Of a DNA stretch of 64,000 bases, positions 63,088-64,000 are shown piece after piece (position 1 is the first letter of the stretch; each line of letters begins with the position of its first letter). The DNA comes from Mangifera indica (taxonomy: Eukaryota > Streptophyta > Magnoliopsida > Sapindales > Anacardiaceae). The translations under genes and the position numbers were made by a program. The DNA lies in assembly GCF_011075055.1 (NCBI RefSeq), contig NC_058148.1:14873969-14937968 (forward strand), given 5' to 3'. Under the pieces are notes generated by a model. The model was not told the origin of the DNA and did no database searches. It saw only the letters and a list, made by a program, of their open reading frames with translations.

Positions 63088-64000
63088 TCATTCACTGCTG
63101 TCAACAGATTGAATCTGAATAGGATTTACTAGCACAGATAATACATTATCTCTGGTCTGACCAACTTCAATCCCATGCCCATCTCCATGCTGGTACATGC
63201 ACTGAGCCATTCTGCCCAGATTCATTGCAATGTCAATGAAAGTTGTCGACAAGTGAGGATTTTCAAGCCGATCTCTGTTCATCTTCATCCATGTCGCAGC
63301 AATCATCTCTCCTATGTGTTCTCGGCCATCCGCCTCGGACGCTCCAGTTTCATGCATGTAACATTGTATAGATTTAGCGACATCTCCTCTTTCCAATTCG
63401 TCCTGAATCACAAATAACATGAAAAGAAAATTACAGTTTATCATATAAACTTACTGTTTTTGCTTAAAATCAATTGCAGAGGTTGTGGTGTTGCTCAGCT
63501 CACCGATGATGTTCCTAAGTCATTTGCAAGTCTTAAAATCGTTGATGACCAACAGATTATATTGCTATATTCTTCCAAGCATTCTATGGCCTCCTTTGTA
63601 AGTGGATCTGTATCGAGAAAATAAGCATGCACTAGAAGCAGAGGACCCGTTACGGAAATCCATGCATTGTTCATGTATTCTGCAAGGGTTGGGATGTGTC
63701 CGCTATGATACCGCTTTGCCTCCAATAGATAGATTTTGCATAAATCTGTCCACTGAATCAATTCGCAATAACATTAATTACACGAATAACTTAAGAAATC
63801 ATGACATGAAAATTTTGTAAACGTAACATGTTGGTCAAGGAACTCGGCCCATTAAGATCTTGATCGCTTTATAAACATAGTTCATCATGGTTTTAAGCAT
63901 TTTGACAATGGATTTAAATTGAGCCGGTATAAAGATCTTGTAGTTTGAGCTAGGTTGGAATAAAAATGAAATTAATCAGAGTTTGTTGAATTAAAAATAA
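63088..64000 (-). CDS. Terpene synthase TPS6 (TPS-b), 3' part, runs off the window
   Basis: Exon 6 (63752-63504, 249 nt) and exon 7 (63402-63088, 315 nt) have the same lengths and borders as in TPS1 and TPS3. The second metal-binding motif reads NDLGTSSDE across the exon join, as in active synthases. The C-terminus ends [12 protein letters not shown], like TPS3. No lesion is seen in this part. Exons 1 to 5 lie beyond the right edge, so whether the gene is functional cannot be judged here. Confidence 0.9.

Overview
The window is nuclear DNA of a higher plant, almost certainly a eudicot. It has AT-rich introns with GT/AG borders, plastid-type monoterpene synthase genes with the usual seven exons, receptor-kinase LRR fragments and plant-type transposons. 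A woody order such as Sapindales is possible, but I cannot prove a species from the sequence.

The backbone is a tandem array of TPS-b type terpene synthase genes, all on the minus strand. TPS1 is at 5821-8975, TPS2 at 26307-30222, TPS3 at 39374-43385, TPS4 at 47236-50832, a gutted TPS5 at 51740-54803, and TPS6 at 63088 running off the right edge. The exon structure is conserved to the base: exons 2 to 6 are 253, 385, 219, 139 and 249 nt in every copy that keeps them whole, except TPS5 exon 2 (250 nt). TPS1, TPS3 and TPS4 are full length but each carries one different disabling change: a frameshift in exon 1, a TAA in exon 3, and a TAG in exon 2. TPS2 and TPS5 are clearly dead. TPS6 shows only exons 6 and 7, both intact.

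The TPS genes were duplicated with their neighbours. Downstream of most copies lies a small three-exon gene that I read as a plant CCDC174-like protein (copies or fragments at 4.5-5.3, 23.3-25.0, 32.7-33.0, 36.6-37.1, 45.8-46.1, 60.0-60.1 and 61.8-62.4 kb). Beyond it, in two copies, come an arabinogalactan peptide gene and a decayed MCM3 gene (1.8-2.8 and 19.1-21.8 kb). Upstream of TPS1 and TPS5 lie decayed copies of a cytochrome b561-type membrane protein. The inferred ancestral block is MCM3(+) - AGP(-) - CCDC174-like(-) - TPS(-) - b561(-). A recent large duplication makes about 26-34 kb nearly a repeat of 39-47 kb.

From 11 to 18 kb there are fragments of a MIK2-like LRR receptor kinase. 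Transposons fill the gaps: a miniature LTR element near 0.5-1.3 kb, two related Mutator-like elements with 9-bp target duplications (9.7-10.6 and 52.2-53.1 kb), hAT-like insertions, MITEs and tandem repeats. Paralogous empty sites date several of the insertions.

The only intact complete gene I can defend is the 56-residue arabinogalactan peptide at 21658-21828. No rRNA, tRNA or CRISPR array was seen.
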